Origin: Candidatus Methylomirabilota bacterium | GTDB taxonomy: Bacteria > Methylomirabilota > Methylomirabilia > Methylomirabilales > JACPAU01 | Length of the DNA stretch: 8,561 bases | Assembly: GCA_016180705.1 (NCBI GenBank) | Contig: JACPAU010000012.1 | Coordinates: forward strand, 1-8,561 | Direction: 5' to 3' | Shown here: in pieces, positions 5,503 to 8,561 of the stretch | How positions within the stretch are numbered: the stretch's first letter is position 1 | Layout: every line of letters starts with the position of its first letter | Made by a program: the position numbers and the translations under genes | The notes under the pieces: generated by a model | What the model was told of the DNA's origin: nothing | The model's input: only the letters and a program-made list of their open reading frames with translations | Databases searched by the model: none

Positions 5503-6139
5503 CCTCGCCCGCCCCCTCCTGCCCCGCCGGTCCCTCCCCCGCCACCACCACCATCCCGCCCTGGAGGAGCCGGACCGCGAACTCCAGCAGCTCCACGTCG
5601 TCCTCTCGCGCCGCCAGGATGGACTCGATGGTGTGCCTCCCGTCGAACAGCTGAAGCTTCTCCTGGAGTGACGGGGCGAGCCGTTTGCCCGCCAGGACCT
5701 CGCGCGCCTTGTCGGTGAGAGCCAGGCGGCTCGAGAGGGAGGGGAGCTGCAGCCGCAGGAGGGCGCGCCGGACGCGCATCAGGACGTCCGGCGGGTTCAG
5801 CGGCTTGGTGATGTAGTCCACCGCCCCGAGGCTCACCCCGCGCTTCCGGTCGTCCAGGTCCACCCGGGCCGTGACGAAGATGATCGGGATCCCCTTGGTC
5901 CGCTCGTTGCCCCGGAGGATCTGGGCCACGGCGAACCCGTCTTCCTCGGGCAGGATGACGTCCAGGAGGATGAGGTGGGGCTGGTGCTCCCAGGCCTGAT
6001 CCAGCGCCTCGATCCCGTTGCGGGCGACGAAGACCTGGCAGCCCAGGCTCCCCAGCGTATCCTTCAGCAGCTGGATGAAGAAGTAGTTGTCCTCGACGAT
6101 GAGGACCTTGGCGCTCTTGGCGATGGGCTCGGGGCTCAC
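5474..6139 (-). CDS. Response regulator: receiver domain plus unassigned C-terminal domain
   Basis: A two-component receiver protein of 221 residues. The receiver domain (about 10-130) has the acidic pair in VEDN (Glu16, Asp17), phospho-acceptor Asp60 in LLDVILPEEDGF, Thr90 in IIFVTA and Lys112 in YITKPL, so it should be phosphorylatable. Residues 135-200 form a second, mainly helical domain with the pattern LTDKAREVLAGKRLAPSLQE, DGRHTIESIL and LLEFAVRLLQGGMVVV. It resembles a small winged-helix-like readout module rather than a common LytTR, HTH or GGDEF output. The last 20 residues are low-complexity. The start chosen is GTG 6139, because GAGGG lies five bases before it. GTG 6151 would add four residues and overlaps the stop of the SDR remnant as GTGA, but lacks a ribosome site. 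No histidine kinase is nearby, so the stimulus is unknown. Confidence 0.88.
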   Translation of the reverse strand: MSPEPIAKSAKVLIVEDNYFFIQLLKDTLGSLGCQVFVARNGIEALDQAWEHQPHLILLDVILPEEDGFAVAQILRGNERTKGIPIIFVTARVDLDDRKRGVSLGAVDYITKPLNPPDVLMRVRRALLRLQLPSLSSRLALTDKAREVLAGKRLAPSLQEKLQLFDGRHTIESILAAREDDVELLEFAVRLLQGGMVVVAGEGPAGQEGAGEVSSGEPAAF

Positions 6140-6147
6140 CGGCGCCC

Positions 6148-6249
6148 TCACTCAGTCGGGGAGGGGGCGGTCAGGGTGAGCCCGCCGTCCGCCACGATGG
6201 TCTGCCCGCAGATCCATTCCGCCTCGTCGGAGCAGAGGAACGCGATCAC
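6148..6249 (-). pseudogene. C-terminal remnant of a short-chain dehydrogenase/reductase (SDR)
   Basis: Read on the minus strand from 6249, the sequence encodes 33 residues: VIAFLCSDEAEWICGQTIVA, then DGGLTLTAPSPTE and TGA at 6150-6148. This is the standard end of classical SDR oxidoreductases (FLxSDEAxxIxGQxxxxDGG). Nothing before it belongs to an SDR: the frame hits a TGA shortly upstream, beyond a run of five G, and the Nudix stop lies only about 30 bases further. The Rossmann fold and the YxxxK active site are missing, so this is a relic of a deleted gene. The break may coincide with the G-run, since a one-base shift there joins the frame to ATG 6268 but restores only six codons. Its stop overlaps the alternative response regulator start, GTG 6151. 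Confidence 0.75.
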
Positions 6250-6278
6250 CCCCGGCGAAGGAGGTCATCGGCCCGGCC

Positions 6279-6791
6279 TCAGGTGCCGGAACGTCTGAGG
6301 TAGTCGCGGAGGGCGTCGGCCGTGCTCGGGAAGGCCAGGTCCTCCCACGGGATCGCGCCAGGCGCGAAGACCCGTGCCTCCAGGGTCTCGTCCCCCGCCT
6401 GCAGGCGCCCGCCCAGGATCTCGACGACGTACACCACGACCACCACCGCGACGCCGGGGTAGGAGTACACGTTCATCAGGTCCCGGACCGCCACCTCCAG
6501 GCACGTCTCCTCCCGCGTCTCTCGCACCGCGGCCGCGGCCACCGCCTCCCCCCGGTCCACGTGGCCGCCCGGGATGACCCACTTCCCGTAGGCCGGCTCG
6601 ATGCTCCGGCGGACCAGGACGATCCCCCCGTCGAGGGGACAGATGGTGCAGGCGGCCAGCTTGGGGTCCAGGAAGTAGATGAAGCCGCAGGAAGCGCAGG
6701 CGAGCCGCTCCGGCTCCGCGGGCTTGAGGCGTCGGGGGGTGAGCGGAGACCCGCAGCAGGGACAGAACCGGAACTCGCCAGGGTGCGCCAT
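6279..6791 (-). CDS. Nudix hydrolase with N-terminal zinc ribbon
   Basis: A 170-residue Nudix protein with an N-terminal zinc-ribbon of the type found in NudC-like and Nudix_N_2 proteins. Cys10/Cys13 lie in CPCCG and Cys32/Cys35 in CASCG, giving a four-cysteine zinc site. The Nudix fold follows, with RRSIEPAYGKWVIPGG then the box at 76-98: G, five residues, Glu82, seven residues, RETREETCL. Position 97 is Cys where the consensus has Gly. The metal-binding glutamates (91, 94, 95) are intact, so catalysis is plausible. Related proteins hydrolyse ADP-ribose or dinucleotide substrates, but the substrate here is not predictable. The ATG at 6791 has no clear Shine-Dalgarno sequence and lies 32 bases after the transketolase C-subunit stop, suggesting read-through transcription from that operon. 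Confidence 0.9.
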   Translation of the reverse strand: MAHPGEFRFCPCCGSPLTPRRLKPAEPERLACASCGFIYFLDPKLAACTICPLDGGIVLVRRSIEPAYGKWVIPGGHVDRGEAVAAAAVRETREETCLEVAVRDLMNVYSYPGVAVVVVVYVVEILGGRLQAGDETLEARVFAPGAIPWEDLAFPSTADALRDYLRRSGT

Positions 6792-6823
6792 ACGTAGGGG
6801 GCGGCCGATCCGGGGGGAGGCGG

Positions 6824-7744
6824 CTACCGGAGGAGCTTCTCAGCCTCGGCCACGATGTGGTCGGCCGAGAGGCCGTACTTGCGGTACAGCCCGGCGGGGT
6901 CGCCCGACTCCGCGAAGTCCCGGACCCCGATGCGCCGGACCGGGCCCGCGCCCGCCTGGGCCGCCGCCTCGGCCACGGCGCCCCCCAGACCCCCGTGGAT
7001 GCCGTGGTCCTCCACCGTGACGATCCCCCGGGTCCGGCGGGCGGACTCCAGGATCACGTCCTCGTCCAGCGGCTTGATCGTGTGGATGTTCACCACGCGG
7101 GCCGCCACGCCCTTCGCCCCCAGGGCCTCGGCCGCCTTGAGCGCCTCCCACACCACCCCGCCCGTGGCCACGAGCGTGACGTCCCCGCCCTCCCGCAGGA
7201 TCACCCCGCGGCCGAACTCGAACCGGTAGTCGGGCGGGTTGACGTCCTCCAGCTTCTGGCGGGTCAGGCGCAGGAAGACGGGGCCCCGGTGCCGGACGAG
7301 GTACTCCACCGCCCGCTCCGTCTCGACCGCGTCGCCCGGCTGGACGACCGCCATGTTCGGGAGGCTCCGCATGCAGGCAATGTCCTCGGTGGCCATCTGG
7401 CTGTAGCCGTCCTCCCCGATCCCGATCCCCGCGTGGGTCCCCACGATCCGGAGGTTGGACCGGTTGTACCCGACGGACATCCGGATCTGCTCGAAGCGCC
7501 CGGCGACGAAGCAGGCGAACGAGCAGCAGAACGGGACCTTCCCCGCGAGCGCCATCCCGGCGGCGACCCCGACCATGTTCCCCTCGGCGATCCCCATCTC
7601 GAAGAAGCGCTCCGGGTACTTCTTGGCGAAGAGGTCGGTCATGGTGGACTTGCTCAGGTCCGCGTCCAGGACCACGACCTCGGGGTGCTCCCCGCCCAGC
7701 CGCGCCAGCGCCTCGCCGAAGGCGAGGCGGGATGCCTTGCCCAT
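6824..7744 (-). CDS. tkt: Transketolase, C-terminal subunit (pyrimidine-binding and C-terminal domains)
   Basis: The second half of a split, thiamine-diphosphate-dependent transketolase of the pentose phosphate (or Calvin-type) pathway, which moves two-carbon ketol units between sugar phosphates. The 306 residues hold the pyrimidine-binding domain, with DADLSKST at 27-34 and catalytic Glu54 in FFEMGIAEGNM (Gly55 replaces the usual Gln). SFACFVAGRFEQIR and GIGIGEDGYSQMATEDIACM follow. The C-terminal domain has VVNIHTIKPLDED, VTVEDHGIHGGLG and a closing RKYGLSADHIVAEAEKLL. ATG 7744 is preceded by GGAGG four bases upstream. The N-terminal subunit gene ends 13 bases before it, so the two are co-expressed and should form one heteromeric enzyme. 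Members of this split group can also resemble DXP synthase or sugar transketolase-like enzymes, so the exact substrate is not proven. Confidence 0.94.
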   Translation of the reverse strand: MGKASRLAFGEALARLGGEHPEVVVLDADLSKSTMTDLFAKKYPERFFEMGIAEGNMVGVAAGMALAGKVPFCCSFACFVAGRFEQIRMSVGYNRSNLRIVGTHAGIGIGEDGYSQMATEDIACMRSLPNMAVVQPGDAVETERAVEYLVRHRGPVFLRLTRQKLEDVNPPDYRFEFGRGVILREGGDVTLVATGGVVWEALKAAEALGAKGVAARVVNIHTIKPLDEDVILESARRTRGIVTVEDHGIHGGLGGAVAEAAAQAGAGPVRRIGVRDFAESGDPAGLYRKYGLSADHIVAEAEKLLR

Positions 7745-7757
7745 GCCGCCTCCGCGC

Positions 7758-8561
7758 CTAGACCGGAGCCGCCTGCAGCTCCTGGATCGCCCGCTCCGCC
7801 TCCTCGCGGTTGGGGGCCTTCCCGTGCCACTCCCACTTGCCCTCCATGAAGGAGACCCCCTTGCCCTTCACGGTGTGGGCGACGATGATGGTCGGCTTGC
7901 CGGTCGTGCCCTCGGCCTCGTCCAGCGCCTTGCCGACGGCGGTGAAGTCGTGGCCGTCAATCTCGAGGACGTGCCAGCGGAAGGCCCGCCACTTCTCCGG
8001 CAGGGGATCCAGGTCCATGATGTCCTTCACGCGCCCAGAGAGCTGGACTTTGTTGTAGTCCAGGATCACGGTCAGGTTGTCGGTCTTGAACTTCGGGGCC
8101 GCCAGCGCCGCCTCCCAAACTTGCCCCGACTCCGTCTCCCCGTCGCTGATCATGCAGTAGACGCGGCTCGGCCGCCGATCCAGCCGCACGGCCAGCGCCA
8201 TCCCCAGGGCCAGGGAGAGCCCCTGCCCGAGGGAGCCGGTGGCGGCCTCCACGTAGGGGAAGCGGACCCGGTCCGGGTGGCCCTGGAGGCGCGAGTTGAG
8301 TTTCCGGAGGGTGAGGAGTTCCTCCCGGGGGAAGTAGCCGGCCTTGGCCAGCGCCGCGTACAGGATCGGGACGCAGTGGCCCTTGCTCAGGACGAACCGG
8401 TCGCGGTCGGGCCAGTCCGGCTCCGCCGGGCGATGGCGCATCTTCTGGAAGAAGAGGACCGTCACGATGTCGGCGGCCGAGAGGGAGCCTCCGGGGTGAC
8501 CGGACCCGGCCTCCGCCAGCATCCGGATGACGTCCACCCGGAGTTCCCGCGCGATCGCCTT
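7758..8561 (-). CDS. tkt: Transketolase, N-terminal subunit (TPP-binding), 5' end beyond the right edge
   Basis: The first half of the split transketolase, with 267 residues visible. The frame stays open to base 8561, where it reads KAIARELRVDVIRML, so the true start lies outside the window; the GTG at 8537 is internal. Visible hallmarks are GSGHPGGSLSAADI, FVLSKGHCVPILYAAL with its cofactor/substrate histidine, and ATGSLGQGLSLALGMA. The thiamine-diphosphate and metal site runs from SDGETESGQVWEAA to DYNKVQLSG; the first residue is Ser rather than the usual Gly of the GDG motif. IDGHD and VKGKGVSFMEGKWEWHGKAP follow, as in other transketolase N-subunits. It ends with TAG at 7760-7758, 13 bases before the C-subunit ATG. 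Confidence 0.95.
   Translation of the reverse strand, partial: KAIARELRVDVIRMLAEAGSGHPGGSLSAADIVTVLFFQKMRHRPAEPDWPDRDRFVLSKGHCVPILYAALAKAGYFPREELLTLRKLNSRLQGHPDRVRFPYVEAATGSLGQGLSLALGMALAVRLDRRPSRVYCMISDGETESGQVWEAALAAPKFKTDNLTVILDYNKVQLSGRVKDIMDLDPLPEKWRAFRWHVLEIDGHDFTAVGKALDEAEGTTGKPTIIVAHTVKGKGVSFMEGKWEWHGKAPNREEAERAIQELQAAPV

Noticed and set aside
6152..6278. A promoter for the response regulator in the gap after the Nudix gene
   Set aside because: The gap is mostly the GC-rich SDR remnant. I found no convincing -10/-35 pair on the minus strand.
6857..7849. 330-codon plus-strand frame opposite the transketolase subunits
   Set aside because: It is antisense to a strongly conserved gene. 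The protein is rich in Asp, His, Pro and Arg with no domain, as expected from complementing GC-rich codons.
1..8561. CRISPR array, tRNA, rRNA, insertion sequence or phage genes
   Set aside because: No regularly spaced repeats, cloverleaf-like sequence, transposase or integrase motifs, or terminal inverted repeats were seen on reading both strands.

Overview
The window is a compact, gene-dense, very GC-rich bacterial chromosome segment. A sampled line in the middle (2401-2460) is 46/60 G+C. Many starts are GTG, Shine-Dalgarno sequences are GGAGG-like, and genes commonly overlap by 4 bases. The gene mix (orphan TctA-type permease, split transketolase, PduO-type cobalamin adenosyltransferase) would suit an uncultured soil or sediment lineage such as Methylomirabilota/Rokubacteria, or a deltaproteobacterium-like group. 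That placement is an inference from style and content, not something the sequence proves. No tRNA, rRNA, CRISPR array, transposase or phage gene was seen.

Layout of the plus strand, 1-5502. The tail of an unidentified helical protein (1-133) is followed by a complete TctA-type tricarboxylate transporter permease (157-1665). A 162-base gap holds a small hairpin and a weak candidate promoter. Next is a tightly packed chain: an unknown small membrane protein (1828-2211, visibly lower GC), a possible 25-codon mini-ORF (2208-2285), a MutT-like Nudix hydrolase (2282-2704), a short MutY adenine glycosylase (2701-3399), a PduO-type cob(I)alamin adenosyltransferase (3396-3938), a HAD hydrolase (3935-4666) and a SirB1-family transglutaminase-like/TPR protein (4663-5502). 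Every junction from 2208 onwards is a 4-base ATGA or GTGA stop/start overlap, so the chain is probably one translationally coupled operon. MutT and MutY belong to the same 8-oxoguanine (GO) defence pathway. The cobalamin, HAD and SirB1 genes have no obvious functional link to it.

Layout of the minus strand, 8561-5474, read right to left. A split transketolase comes first: the N-terminal subunit (cut by the right edge) and the C-terminal subunit, 13 bases apart. It is followed by a zinc-ribbon Nudix hydrolase (6279-6791), a 33-residue remnant of a short-chain dehydrogenase (6148-6249) and a response regulator with an unassigned C-terminal domain. The response regulator converges on sirB1, and the two genes overlap tail to tail by 29 bases.

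Nothing here is clearly a new multi-gene system. The observations most worth checking are: the unbroken chain of NTGA overlaps including the mini-ORF; the MutY that lacks its MutT-like C-terminal domain but is coupled to a separate MutT-like protein; the HAD protein with Asn in place of the second motif-I Asp; the SDR remnant; and the unusual C-terminal domain of the response regulator.
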